64,000 nt of DNA. Origin: Podarcis raffonei (Eukaryota > Chordata > Lepidosauria > Squamata > Lacertidae). A model generated the notes under the pieces. It was given only the letters and a program-made list of their open reading frames with translations. It had not been told where the DNA came from and searched no databases. Positions within the stretch are counted from its first letter, which is position 1; every line of letters starts with the position of its first letter. Positions 21,591 through 33,590 of the stretch are shown piece by piece. The position numbers and the translations under genes are program-made. Location: the NCBI RefSeq assembly GCF_027172205.1, contig NC_070607.1, positions 74,387,831 through 74,451,830 on the forward strand, written 5' to 3'.

Positions 21591-24174
21591 CTAAAAAGAG
21601 ACAAAATGGAGACTGTGTTGCTCAGTTTTACTTAGCACATGACAACTCGGGGGGGGAGGTGGAAGGGGCAGAAACAAAATGCAAGGGCCTGTTACCCACC
21701 ACCACCCCTCCAATCTTCCATAGAATGAAATAAAAATCAGGACAGACCCCAGAAAGAAATGACATACTTCACTTTTTCTGCATGTAATAACTCTTAAATG
21801 TTTGAACATAATCACAAAATCTTTATTTAAGGTGGCAGTGGTGGGGATTCTGTCATTTAAGGTCTGTGGTTTCTTTCTTTTTTAAAAAGAACAAGTTGTA
21901 TGCTTTGGAGAAAGGGAGGGAAAGCATAAATAGTTAAATATTTCAAAGCTTTAAAAACCCAGTTAAGTAATCAAAATGTATTGGAATAAATTTCAATAAA
22001 TCATCGTCCTTGCTTGCAGAGGTTTTTTGTTTCTTTAAACTCACATTAAGACTGCAATCCCTAACACACTTGCAAGGCAGTAAGCCCCATTGAACACTAT
22101 AGGATTTACCTCTAGGTGAGAATGCATTGGATTCACTGCATTTCTTTAAATGACTATTGACCCTTTTTCGTTTGACTGGGTTTTGGGTTTTTTTAAGCAT
22201 TGAAGCAATCTTGAAAATATCTCACACAAAGAAGTGGCTGGCAGCTCTCAAATTCATTCTCTTCTTTGAAAATTGGAAGGATATGTTTTGAATCAGTAGC
22301 GAACACAAATATTCGTAACTCTTCCCCTTCCCCTTTGTATCTTGTTAAGTCTGTAAGGAGCTGGCTCAATTTGCTGCTCTTTTAAAATAAATAAATAAAT
22401 TGTACATAGTACCTGGTGCAATATCAAGCACAATAATAGTTTGGTGTTTCAAACTGCTTGGAGTTATAATCTGAGGATCAGAACAATTCCTTTCCTCTCC
22501 TCCCCCCCTCCCAAATATGCGATTCTGCAATGAAACATTCGTTAATTCATTATCGCAAATGCAAAATGCCCTGGTTTAAGACAGAAGACATTTCCCTTAG
22601 GTTCCTTATGCAAACTGAAAACCAGTGCAGCCAAATGAATCTAGTCCTATGGCTGGACTGGTTTATAAGCCATATTGGTGAATCGTTACAGAGGGCATTT
22701 TTAGAAGCAGTCTTGATAATCGAAGATTCCTCTAGGTATCAAAAAACTCCGCCACATTTTCAAATAAGAAAACACTTTTTTACAAAAATTCGATTTGGCT
22801 GTAAATTAAATTGAATTTTATCAGACCTGGCAATAAATTGGACAGGGAAATATTTTAGAATATCAATAGACAGGCTTGGGGAGTCTCGCATTCCGTTTCC
22901 AGCCTTTTAATACCCAACGAAAATCGATCACAAGTATGGAAATGCAACTTTATCTTCCTAAGAAGCATTTCCTGATCAATTATTACTTTCCTCCTTTCGG
23001 ATCTGAAGCATATCCGAGTGAAACCGAATAACACCGGGATGTCATTTCGTTACATCGCATTTTTTTATTGTCTGTAACAGGAGTTCTTGGCTTTATGCAC
23101 CTGCACTTTTGAACACACAAAATTAACTCTTTAAAGGAAAGTGGGGGCGGGGGGGGACTCAGTGAGATTGTGCAGTTTGGTTTGAGAGATTAAAACCAGG
23201 AACCGTCAGTTTAAGTACTACGATGCAAAAAGACGTTAATGTATAGTGTCTCTGTGTGTTTTTCCATTTACTCCTTAGGCGAGTCACATTCCAAATGCGC
23301 GGCTTTCTCTTTTTATTAGCTGAATGGGCAGAGGAAAATTAATACAGACTCTGAAACGCCTAGGGGAGGAGGGAACAGGCTCTCCTGTTTGGACCATCTG
23401 TTGCCTTGGTTATGTCGAGGTGCGGAGTCGAGCCAGAAGCGGTGCTATGCACCAAAACAAAACAAAAAAAACACCGAATTGAGGAGGAAAGAAAGAAGAG
23501 ACAGAAGGGCCATTCGGATCTCGAGGTGCACACTCAAGACTACAGTCTTTTGTGTTCCGTAACAACGTCTGCGTTTTGATTTCTCAACATCAGAAACACG
23601 GATTAACATCATCACTGCAGGAATAAGATGGACCGAATTGAGATGGGGAGAGGGAGGGGGGAAGAGAGAGAAAAAAGAGAGGGACAGAAAGAGAGAGACT
23701 GAAGTGGGGAGAGAATTCTTTGGCCATTCTTTTAACTGACCTAAAAAGAGAAGTTGTTGGCTGTTGATGCGTGTGATGCGATCTTAAGTATGTGCTCCCG
23801 AATCGCGACCTAACCCCTAATCCTTGAATGTCCCGGCCCCAGTTATGTTATGTGCAATCACCCATGTGCGACGTGGTCTCGGGAGTCCACACGTTCCTAG
23901 GAGAAGTGGTTTGCACTAGGTGGTCCGTTGGAGGTTCCTCCACCGCCTCTAAGGTCCTATGAGGGCAGGGCGCAGCTGAGCCGCATCTGCGACGGAATTC
24001 GCTCCAGGGCGAACCATGATGCGCACGGGCCCCTAGGAAGGAGGTAGGGGGGGGAAGGAGGGCGTCCTGACTCTCTGCAAGGCAGTGGCCAGGCTCTGCC
24101 GCCGGTTCCAAGGGAGCCAGGACCCCGCCCCACCGAATGAAGAGCAATGGAATTGGGGGGGGGGGTTGCGTTAC
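21591..24174 (-). other. SLC32A1: SLC32A1 intron 1
   Basis: The 2,584-bp phase-0 intron has a GTAACG donor at 24174 and a TTTTTAG acceptor ending at 21591. The single intron between NVTNAIQ and GMFVLG is the expected two-coding-exon layout of the gene. It contains a palindromic repeat remnant near 22060-22135, a purine-rich GA tract at about 23640-23700, a G-rich run near 23140-23157, and otherwise unique sequence with no TE that I recognise. An 11-nt C run (minus strand) starts 10 nt into the intron. Confidence 0.95.
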
Positions 24175-24552
24175 CTGGATGGCGTTGGTGACATTCCAGC
24201 CGGCTTCCCAGGCTGTGATCCTGGGCTTCCCTTGGCCGGACAGCTCGGAGCAGACGCCTTCGTCCTTGGAGGCGGACGGAGGCAGGGGCCCGGTGCCGTC
24301 CCGCTGGTAGTGGATGTCCCCTTCCAAGGGCGGCTCCCCTCCTTCCTCGCTGCCCTCGGATTTCAAGATGTCCATCTGCAGCCCTTGCCGGTGCTCGTAG
24401 TCCAGGTCATCGCAGTGCACGAAGCCCACCGCCTCCTCGTCCGTCGCCGCCTGGAAGCCCAAGCGGGCGAACACCCCGCTGACTTTCGCCTGAGACTTGT
24501 TCGAAACCGAGGTGGCCACATTGGAGATCTTGCTGCGGATTAGCGTCGCCAT
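24175..24552 (-). CDS. SLC32A1: SLC32A1 exon 1: N-terminal cytosolic domain
   Basis: The exon encodes residues 1-126, starting [20 protein letters not shown] and ending [15 protein letters not shown] just before the first membrane helix. The ATG at 24552-24550 has a favourable context (A at -3, G at +4) and matches the conserved N terminus of vertebrate VGAT. The region is hydrophilic and acidic (for example [18 protein letters not shown]) and faces the cytosol in the vesicle. The middle, about residues 65-110, is the least conserved and accounts for the small length difference from mammals. The last codon CAG abuts GTAACG, and reading on past it runs into an unrelated frame, so the splice site is required. 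With exon 2 the protein is 521 aa. Confidence 0.98.
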
Positions 24553-25450
24553 GATGCTGGCTCTGGCTGCGCCTCAATCGGGTGTGTGTGTGTCTCTGTG
24601 TGTGTGTGTGTGTGTTGGGGGCGGGGAGAGAATCAACACGCTCCTAAAAAGTAGGGGGAGTTGAAAATTTTAAGTTTAAATTTTTAAAAAAGGGTTGGTG
24701 GAATTCTGCGCCAAGCACGATCCAGGCTCCGCTCGTGCGCTCTTGCCGACGGTGGCGACGCGTTTTAGCAGGGCGCTATCTCCACTCCCGGATGGAATTG
24801 GACCTTCTCCTCCTCCGCAGTGTCCCTTGGACCATGACACCACTCAGAGGGTCCACCTTGGCGCCTCCATATGAGCCTGTCGCCTTCTACCTGGTGCATG
24901 AGGGGAGGGCAGGGCAGTCAGGGCTGCGGGGTGGTCGTGGGGATGTCTGCTGCTTGGATGCCCGGCTCGCCTCTCCCAAGAAATCTCCTCGTCTTCCTCT
25001 CTCCCCCAGCCTCCTCCTCCCTCTTCTCCTTCTTCTTCTTCTTCCTCCTAAGCAGGAGAGAGGCGGGCGGGTTGTCTCTCCAGCCTTAGCGGTGCCAATG
25101 CAATGCAGAGAAGCCTGGGGGTGGGGGGAGGGAGGGACGAAGGGGGAGAGAGAGAAAGGGAAAGAGAGAGAAGAAGAGGGACGTGCGATGATCACCAGAT
25201 TGCCAACGCAAGCCTTTTGCTGTGCACAACACGTATCCATCCCCACGCGTTCATCTATCAGGAGGAAGGGGAGGGGGGCAGCGGGATGAGGAAAGGTTTG
25301 CTGCATTTCTGGGGGAGGTACTGCAAGTCCCCACCAAAATCTACTCCCCCCACCCCTTTTCCTACTCCAACAGCAACACCCACGCCTCAGAAACACTGCG
25401 GATGGAAAGGAGGGGGACACGATTTAAATTCTACATGGTGTTTCTCTTCC
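24553..25450 (-). promoter_or_regulatory. SLC32A1: SLC32A1 5' UTR and CpG-rich promoter region
   Basis: Immediately upstream of the start codon are a GT/CA microsatellite, an AT-rich patch (aagtttaaatttttaaaaaa, 24670-24690), and a CpG-rich block including gacggtggcgacgcg. CpG density continues from exon 1 (about 23.85 kb) to about 25.4 kb. No unambiguous TATA box or transcription start can be fixed from sequence. The call rests on position and base composition. Confidence 0.6.
24582..24615. repeat. (GT)n/(CA)n microsatellite in the SLC32A1 5' UTR
   Basis: An interrupted GT run (CA on the transcribed strand), broken once by a ctc, lies 30-63 nt upstream of the SLC32A1 ATG. It is therefore probably inside the 5' untranslated region. 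Confidence 0.95.
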
Positions 25451-27224
25451 GTTCCAAGCCTGGTTCTCAGAATGCCACAAAACCCAGTCTAGGGAGCCCC
25501 TCTTCTCTCCCCCCTCCCGCCGCCCACCTTCACCCACCAACAAAAGGCAATCATATCCATGATGGATATTCCTAGGGAAAGGATCTTCTCAACTCGCTGG
25601 ACAGATTTATCTCTCCCTCCGCCCAATATTTGTGGATCATCTCTCTCGCTCAGCCGCCCCCCCCTACTTGCACAGGCACACACACACATATCCCCGCCCC
25701 CACCCCCCGCAGATTAACAGTGCCAAAACGTGAGGCAAGAGGTACGGGGAGTAAGGACAGAAAGTCAGGCCTAAAAAGATGGAGAATTTATTACGCACAG
25801 AGAAGGAGAGACAGAGAGATTTTCGCTGAAATCCTGTAACTGGTAGCAAGGCCCATTGAATTCCATAGGACTTCATTCGTAGTCGACAAGCGTAGGATGG
25901 CACCTGCTCATCCTTTTGCTTCTATGACGTGTAAAGAGAGTGTAAACCCCAAAATGGAATAGATTTGTTTGTTTTTCAAAAAGCCTGTTGCTATTACAGA
26001 ATAGATACAAGGGAAGCCTTCACGTTCATATACCTAATTCATTTCTTTTCGGTATGTCTGTTAGATCTACAAATATGTTCCTCTTTGGGAACCACAAATG
26101 ATGGTCTCATAATTTTATTACCTGGTAATCTGATACCATAGGATGAAAAACTGAGACGCCATTTCTTTTTGCCCGATGTTTAGAGAGCCCCTAGCACCTT
26201 TAGAATGAGGCAGCAAGCTTCGCCGATTTGCTAGCTTACAGGGGAGGAAAATGGAAATGTGGATCCCAGCCAAGCACTTTTACAAAGTCGTGTTGTTCAG
26301 CAAACTCTGGTTTCTTGTTTGATTGGTCCGACTCCCCCCCCCCCCCGCTGTCCCACCACTCACTCTTCATTTAATATGGCTGTTAAATGTTCCTAAAATA
26401 GCATCTCGCCTGTAGTACTGACGTAATGCTCTTTCTGAATTTTATTTGCTGTTTCCTTTGCGTGATCCGAATCGTCCCCGAATTTTCTTTTACAGCGGAT
26501 CTAAATCGCATTGTAAAACCAGAAGGAAGCTGGAGGAAAGGAGGACGAACAAGGCTGTGACGTTTCTCGAAAGAGGTTTATTATAGTCGCAGGAAATCGC
26601 AGCCCAACTATGTTACCTTGTCTGGGGTTCAAAAGAGCCGGCATTCCTAGCAGGGTTCGGAGAGCTTTTGCGCAGACACAAATCCCGGTGGTGGCTTGAA
26701 AAAAGAAAGAAAGAGAAAAGACTTCCAAGTAAAGATGGCGCTTCTAACTACAAATCTTAAATCGGTGGGTTTATTTTGCACTAAAGGAAGCGGCCTCTGT
26801 CGCCAATGTTGTGAGCGAGGAAGGTCAAAATGATCCCTTTCTTGCCAAAATTACACATACTTACACATACACACACACCCCAATTTCGAAGCCGAGCTCC
26901 GCTTCAAAATCAGGCTTCATCCTGGCTTTGGAGAAGGAATTATCACATATCGTTGCACAAGTAGGTCGAGAAAGACAAGCCCTGGAGTTGCCCGCCCCCC
27001 TCGCGCCATATTTAGAAACATACAACATGCGTCTGGCAAAAAGGAAGGATCAAATCGCAGCCAGGTTTTAATTTCTATTGCAGAAAACACACACGGAAGG
27101 TAATGTCACCCAGCTCACAGTGCGCGCACGTCCACACACCTGCCTGGGACTCAAGTTTACTTGGAACCCAAAGAAAGATCCTTAAAGCGCTTGAGACGTT
27201 GCTGCTGTAGCTGCATTTAAATCC
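25451..27224. other. upstream non-coding stretch, mostly unique
   Basis: A palindromic repeat copy (cccattgaattccataggac) lies near 25850-25900, and a C run near 26333-26346. Otherwise no gene or known repeat is recognised. Confidence 0.4.
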
Positions 27225-27425
27225 TAACTTCTTTTCGAAGGAGCTCAAGGTGGCGAAAATGGTCCTCCTCCTCCTGAATTAATCTTCATAACAACCTTGT
27301 GAGGTAGGTTAGTCTGAGAGGCAGTGAACGGCTCAAGGTCACCCTGCCAGCTTTATAACCGTGACGATTTGAACCCTGTTCTCCCAGGTCCTGGTACAGC
27401 ACTCTAACCACTACACTACACTACA
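27225..27425 (-). mobile_element. MIR-like SINE
   Basis: Shows gaaggagctcaaggtggcga, taacaaccttgtgaggtagg, cggctcaaggtcaccctgcc, gatttgaaccctgttctccc and the head cagcactctaaccactacac followed by a small actac duplication. It is one of very few SINEs in the SLC32A1 repeat-poor zone. Confidence 0.75.
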
Positions 27426-29149
27426 CTGCTACCTTCCGTACCCTTTCCCCACCATTTGTCTGTATCTATCCAGCCGATCTCTTTGAAGCAAAATCCCCGG
27501 AGGTTTGGTTTGTCGCTGTCGTGTGTTTTACAACTGATTCTCATACAAAGTAACACTGAAGAGCCCGGATGAACCTCAACAGGGATGTGTGGGATAAACC
27601 CTAACGGGCAAAACCAGAGCAATATCATGAGCACCGAACTAGACAACTGAACATCCCCCGCTTCTTAGGCTACTAAACAGACCAGAATGAAGGCCATTTT
27701 AACTCCCTTTTGGAATAGATAGATATATCTTGCTCGCTTGCTTTGCATCTCAGCAAAGAAAACAAAATTCTGACCTTCTGCACAAAAAAATCTGGATAGA
27801 ATTAGCAAGATCTGCACATTATTGTGATTTTCATTATAAAGGCAATATTTTATATGAGCCGCTTTAAATAGACCTTCTTAAAACATGGGCGCCCGAAGGC
27901 GTAACAGAGATTTTCTCAATGAGGCGAAAAGGAGTCAGATCAAACAACGAGCAGCCTTTTTGTTGTTTGTCTGGTCTGGGAAAGGTCATGGTCGGCCGGC
28001 TTCCTCGGAGACGTACATTCTAAACGAGGGAAGCCCCATTGTCTTCATTAAGCTTTTCTTGTTTTTGATGACGTGGGTGTCCCCCAACCTCGTCCCTCCT
28101 CCCAAAGAGCCCCGGCTCTCGCGTGCACTGATATCCCACCTCCCACAATATCATCCTCGCAACGCTATTCCCAAGACCAAGGTCCAACCAAACCGGTTCC
28201 TGGCTGTTTTTTCGTTCCAACAGCTCTTTCATAGCCTCCGGAATTTTGTACAGCCACCTGCACTAATTAAATAGAGTTATATAGTTGTCCTTTAAACAGC
28301 TATACTGACCAGCGTCTCGGTATGAAAAGACACAATATAGCCTGGAATGGGTTTCAGGATTACATCTTGCATTTAGTCTGCCACATTTCATCCTAAAAAC
28401 AATCCCCAAAGGTCTCTCTTTTTAACACCCAGTTGTTTCAGTGGATTGCAGTCATTTCAGGATCTTTGCTGGATGCAAACATCTAGTCCCTGTGAAATCA
28501 TTATTCATTAGTGCATTCATTCAAAGGCACGCTTGGATCGATGCATCGTTGTCTTCCTCTGCTGGTTTTGCTCCGGCCCCATCCACACGCGAAACACACA
28601 TGAAATGTTTATTTGGATTTCAGCTGATTCGCTTTCTGAAACCAGTGAGATTAACTGGCTGCAATCACCCAGAAAAGTTGCTGGGGGGCAAACCGCCACG
28701 CTGACAAGGGAAAGGGGAAAGCTAAATGTCAAATTTACTAATAAATCTGTTTCTCCCGAATTAATTAATCCGGAAGTACTGCTCACTCCTAATAGCCTTC
28801 AAAAGGATTCGAGAGGATTTCGCATTGTCATCCCTTGAGAATACATCTGGGGGTGAGTTCACATTTCAAGATTATCATGTCCTTAGCCCGCTCCTAAACG
28901 AAAATAAAGCAAAAGCAAATCCACATACGCAGAGTCTCCCACAACCGATTGCACATTCTTTCATACTGTAAACTCCCTGGGGCAGAGAACTGCCTTTTTG
29001 TTTGTTTGTGAATCTGCAAAGCGCCACGCACATTGATGGCGCCAAATAAATAAATACATAAATATCATCAGAGAGATGCCTGTGTGAAACACACATCACA
29101 CCAATCAGATCCCACAGATAAGTGTTTTCATTCATATCCGTTGTGATGC
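27426..29149. other. unique-looking non-coding stretch upstream of SLC32A1
   Basis: No transposon signature or coding similarity was recognised over about 1.7 kb. Sequence complexity is even, as in candidate conserved non-coding DNA. Confidence 0.35.
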
Positions 29150-30776
29150 ACAAGGGTCCCCCCGCCCCAGTGGAGGCAGTTCACACGTTCAGCGGCTAGT
29201 AATCAAGCGACGAGAGAGGTACATCACTAACGCGTTCTTTCCAATCAAACTGGGTTTGAAATGGGATGGTGCCAGTCCCTAAACGATTCTTCTTTTATTT
29301 GGATCCAACGGGATCTGAAATCCATCTTTCAGCGCGCGCGTTTTGAACTCAGCGCCTGGGAAAGGAGTCAGGGAAGGAGACGAGACGCCCCGCCCCATTT
29401 CGACGCCCCAAAGGCGTATTTCCCTCCGAAGATAAATTGCTCACAAAGTTGTCTTCTTATGGGCATTAGTTTGTAAGGTGTAGCTAGATATCGCTCTGTG
29501 CATACCTTATAGCCTTAACAACTTGGAGAGGGCGGGTGGAGAGATAGGAACAGCTTTTCATTTATCGGTTTCTTTTTAAACGCCCCCCCCCCAAAAAAAA
29601 CCCCTGAAGATTTTTCTCTCCTCCCGGGAGGGCAAGGTTTGAGTCGGAATTCAGCAAGTTCGGAAGCGAAGCAGTCGACCTCGTACGGCGATTAAAATTG
29701 GCCAAGCCGGTGCGCCCGGAGGCGCACGAAACTAGACCGGTGTCCATCGGCTGCCGCGCGTTCCTCGGCCTGTCGACGGCCAGAGGAAGAGCCAGGACTT
29801 CTTTAAAATTCAAGATATCTCAAGGACTCCTCCTGCACATACACACGCACTCACAAACACAGAGACAGCCAAACACACACGCGACACAAGGAGAGCTTTA
29901 TAACGCGCCTGCAGTCCGCGTGCCAGACTTCCACTGGAAGACCACGGCGCGGCGCGGCTCTTCCAGCGGATTCCGCCTCGCGTGCCACCCCTGCCGGCTG
30001 CATTTCAGGAGAGAAGCGGGGAAAGCGCCTTGTTCGATTGCCCGATGCTCCCGTTCGCTCTGAATCGGTGGGGCTGGGTCTCTGGGAAAGTGTGCCCAGG
30101 ACTGCAGCCAGAGCATTTCAGACTTTTGAGAAAAAGAGAAGGAAAAAGAGGGGAGCGGGGAGGAACTGGTTCCCCTTTGAACACAGAAACACATGGACAA
30201 AAGGGAGGGAGAGCGGGAGGGAGACGATCTCCTGCTTGACAGGGTTGCTGCTAGCAAAAACGCCCCAAGAAGAGTGTGCCGCCCCCTAGCCACCCCGCCG
30301 CTTTTCATACTGTACCTGCCCGCCCGCGCAAGAGTGCGAAACTTTCCGGTAGTCCGATGCCGGCAAAAGAGGTCCCTTCTGTTGATGGATTTCGGTGACA
30401 CGCGGTCACCGTCATCGTCAAATCACACGCACGCGCTCTCTCACACATACGTTTGGTCCTGATCTCACCGAGAGCGTTTCACTGGAAATGTCCCGTGAAA
30501 AGCGGGTCAGGAGGAGAGAAAGAGAGAAAGAGAGGGAGGGAGCGGGAGAACTAAAAAGGAAAGAAGGAGAGAGGATTAGATGAAAGATGGAGAAGGAAGA
30601 GCGCATTTAGGAAGAGAGAGAGAGATAAATGGATCAGGAATAGAGAAGCAGAGAGGGAAACGTGCCGGTTACCTAGGATTCATCTTTGCCTGCAGATCCA
30701 TCGTTCCATATGCAAGAGGACAAGGAATGAGTGGTTGAAACAGCGGAGAGAGGGAGGCGAGGGAGCGAGCAAGCGA

Positions 30777-30828
30777 GCGGACGGACGGACGGACGGATGG
30801 ATGGATGGATCACCGCGTCACTGACGCG
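30777..30828. repeat. ACGG/ATGG tetranucleotide run next to a CGCGTCA palindrome
   Basis: A tandem cggA/ggat tetranucleotide tract (30777-30810) is followed at 30814-30828 by CGCGTCA-C-TGACGCG, a perfect 7+1+7 palindrome containing two opposed TGACG half-sites of CRE/ATF type. Confidence 0.7.
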
Positions 30829-30924
30829 CGGTAATAATTATTCCCACGGAGGGTGATGGATGCGAATCTTGTCCAAAGGTTAGCAGGTCTGGAGCGTATG
30901 CTTCTGATGGCCAAATAATTTCAG

Positions 30925-30928
<4 letters not shown>

Positions 30929-30962
<34 letters not shown>
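30929..30962. repeat. (GA)n microsatellite
   Basis: Seventeen GA units in the second CpG-rich block. GA runs are frequent here (also 30520-30660). Confidence 0.95.
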
Positions 30963-31919
30963 CAGGCGAAGACCCACTTGCAAACCCTTTTGCTTTCCCA
31001 AGCAGCGAGACGCGCGCGCGTCCGCGTATGTCAGAGAGCAGGGAGGTGGGGGCTGTGAGTACCTAGACACGAGATAGCTGGAGGCTTTTTTGTGGAGCCT
31101 AAACCAGGTCAAGGAAAAAGATGTGCCGTTTCCCGTCGTTTCCCACTCGCCCCCGCCCACTCTTTAAGAGGACGTCACGTTTTTCACAAATCCAAAGCTC
31201 GTGTATTTATTCCTGGAAGGGGTTCGGGGAAGAACACCCTGACTCAGACATTTCTTCTTGAAATGGTAAATCCCCCTGCGAGCCCCGCCAGAGAGCCGTC
31301 GTGTTGCAAAGGGCAGGGCGATAAGCTGCCGTCCAAAGGGTTAAACGGCTTTGCCCTTATCTCCTCGGAACAGGCAGCGTTTTGCACAACCTGCATTAAT
31401 AACAACCCCCGCAGAATAAAGCCACCGAGCACTCAGATTCTCACGGAGAAAGGATGGATAGAGGCGACGGGAATAAGGAGGTAGCCTGAGCTCAAAATAT
31501 TGGACTTTCCACACTCGACCAGGACAGTTTTGATAACTTCCCTGAGGCCGCTCCGAACGTCCACTGCTTCCTCTTAGGCTTTCCTTTAAAACGACAACTC
31601 CCTTTTTTTACAACTGAGCAAGAGTATCAGATTTCCTTTTTAAGGCAAGTTTCTAGTTCTCATGATTGCTAACAAATGTTCAGTGAGTGCTGTCCTAGGA
31701 AGGTGCAGCAAAGGTTCAGCTTTGGCATCATCGTGACAGTGCATTTATTATACTTATGAATTAAAAGTAGGAAATCTGCACACATTCAAAGTGTTGGGAG
31801 ATGTTGCACTGAAGACGTTGGGTTTGCACGTGGAGAAAGTCGAGGGATAGGGGAGCCTCCAAGCTTTCGAGACTGTCTTTCTGACCTTACCTGAGTTTAC
31901 CTTTCCTCAAATGCTAGAC

Positions 31920-32747
31920 CAGAAGTTTTCAACCTTTTTGAGTCCACGGCTCCCTTGACCAACTACATTCTTTCTGCGGCACCCCTGTGGGGCTCAGGAG
32001 CCCAGTTATGTCACCCTTTGCCTGCAGAGCTGGCAGCCTCTCACCCTTTTTTGAACTTCCTCCCTTGTGGAGTGTTCCCTCAAACTCCTCTCCTTGGGAG
32101 TCCTCCAGGCAGCGTCTGGTCTCTGAGCCACGCCCCCTGCCCCAAAGAGAGGTGCTTCCTCACACTGCCCCACAGGGGCCTGGGAAGAGGATGCCCCCAG
32201 TCTTAGTGGCCAAACAGAGACTGGCCAAAGGTGAATGTAAGGCCAGCACCTTACCTTGGGAGGCAGCAGTGACAGCAGCGGGTGCTGCCAGATCTGCATG
32301 GGGGAAAGGCTCCCCTTCAGCACTGGGCACCCAGGCAGGCATTACACTCAGCAAGCACAAGAAAGGCCAGTGCAATGCCTGCCTGTCTGCCTGGCCTCCC
32401 ACTTCTCTGTCCATTCCCAGCAGCAAGGGCTGGTGGACTGGCTGGTGGCTCCCCCCGCCCATTTGTTTGTTTGTTTGTTTGTTTGTTTGTTTGTTTGTTT
32501 GTTTGCTTGCTTGCTTCAATGCCACCTCAGCTCTGGCAACCAGCACCCCCTAGCCAGCACCAGGCACCATAGCTTGTAGCCAGGGTTGCAACAAACAGCT
32601 GTGCAAGCCTTTGTGAGGCAGAGATGTGACAGGGCATCCAAGGAGGGAGGGAAGAAAAAAGGGACAGAGGCCAATGTTGCCCATGACACTCCTGAACATC
32701 ATTCAAGGCACCCAAGGGTGCCATGGCACAATGGTTGAAAACCACTG
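31920..32747. mobile_element. non-autonomous hAT element with perfect 8-bp duplication
   Basis: The ends cagaagttttcaacctttt and, inverted, aatggttgaaaaccactg are hAT/Charlie-style. TGCTAGAC flanks both sides (31912-31919 and 32748-32755). The 828-bp interior lacks a transposase and contains a (TTTG)n run. Open frames in the interior are not protein-like. Confidence 0.93.
32462..32515. repeat. (TTTG)n microsatellite inside the hAT element
   Basis: About eleven TTTG units, then three TTGC units. Confidence 0.95.
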
Positions 32748-32883
32748 TGCTAGACTCATACTGTTGGGGTTGCTGACCTAACTAACAAGATAGATGATTC
32801 AGGTTCAAGGACACCTCACAACTTAATCATCACATATATTATTAATTATAATGTATATTGTGTATCTAGTATAAGTATTCATA

Positions 32884-33208
32884 AAGGTAAAGGTAAAGGG
32901 ACCCCTGACCATTAGGTCCAGTCGTGACCGACTCTGGGGTTGCAGCGCTCATCTCGCTTTATTGGCTGAGGGAGCATGACTAAGCCGCTTCTGGCGAACC
33001 AGAGCAGCACACAGAAACGCCATTTACCTTCCTGCTGGAGCGGTACCTATTTATCTACTTGCACTTTGACGTGCTTTCGAACTGCTAGGTTGGCAGGAGC
33101 AGGGACCAAGCAACAGGAGCTCACCCCGTCGCGGGGGTTCGAACCGCTGACCTTCTGATCGGCAAGTCCTAGGCTCTGTGGTTTAACCCACAGCGCCGCC
33201 CGTGTCCC
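32884..33208 (-). mobile_element. Sauria-type SINE with perfect 14-bp duplication, copy 2
   Basis: On the minus strand it runs from a gggacacgggcggcgctgtg head through ggttcgaacccccgcg to ggggtccctttacctttacc. TATAAGTATTCATA occurs at 32870-32883 and 33209-33222, an exact 14-bp target duplication of the LINE-dependent type. Full-length and relatively young. Confidence 0.95.
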
Positions 33209-33394
33209 TATAAGTATTCATAGTATCCCCTTTAATGTCTTAGAGGAATATTACATACCACTTTCAGTCTGTGTACATGTTAGGAGAACTAATTCATAGT
33301 AAAAACTGGAATGTATTCTTCTCATAAGTTGTTGGATGCAATACGGGTACATGCAATGTATACATGGCTTACCAGCACCTGCACTTTTATCCTA

Positions 33395-33590
33395 TTCTTT
33401 CCCCAAGGACTTGAGAGCAGTGTCCATTGTTTATCCCTGCTGCCTTCATCACAACAATCCTGCGAGGCAGCTTAGGTTGAGAGACTGTGAGTGGCCCAAG
33501 GTCACCCCGTAAGCATCAGAGCTGAGTTGGGATTTGAACCCTGTTCTTCCAGGTCCTAGTGCCACACTCTAATATCTACACCACTCTGTC
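33395..33590 (-). mobile_element. MIR-like SINE
   Basis: Contains cacaacaatcctgcgaggca, agtggcccaaggtcacccc, gagttgggatttgaaccctg and cctagtgccacactctaata in MIR order. Confidence 0.75.

Larger units (their letters stand above)
29150..31150. promoter_or_regulatory. second CpG-rich block without a coding frame
   Basis: CpG sites are dense, for example cagcgcgcgcgttttg at 29331, ctgccgcgcgttcctcgg at 29751, accacggcgcggcgcggc at 29941 and agacgcgcgcgcgtccgc at 31007. No frame resembles a protein. The block lies 4.6-6.6 kb upstream of the SLC32A1 ATG. It could be an alternative promoter, an enhancer-type CpG island or the start of a non-coding RNA. I cannot choose between these. Confidence 0.5.

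Noticed and set aside
23848-24174. Continuation of the exon 1 frame past NAIQ for about 108 codons
   Set aside because: It reads through the GTAACG donor into intron; conserved VGAT sequence resumes in exon 2 at 21590.
24085-24543. 152-codon plus-strand frame opposite SLC32A1 exon 1
   Set aside because: Antisense shadow in GC-rich coding sequence.
31987-32579. 188-codon and overlapping frames
   Set aside because: Inside a hAT element and its TTTG repeat; several overlapping frames on both strands point to composition.
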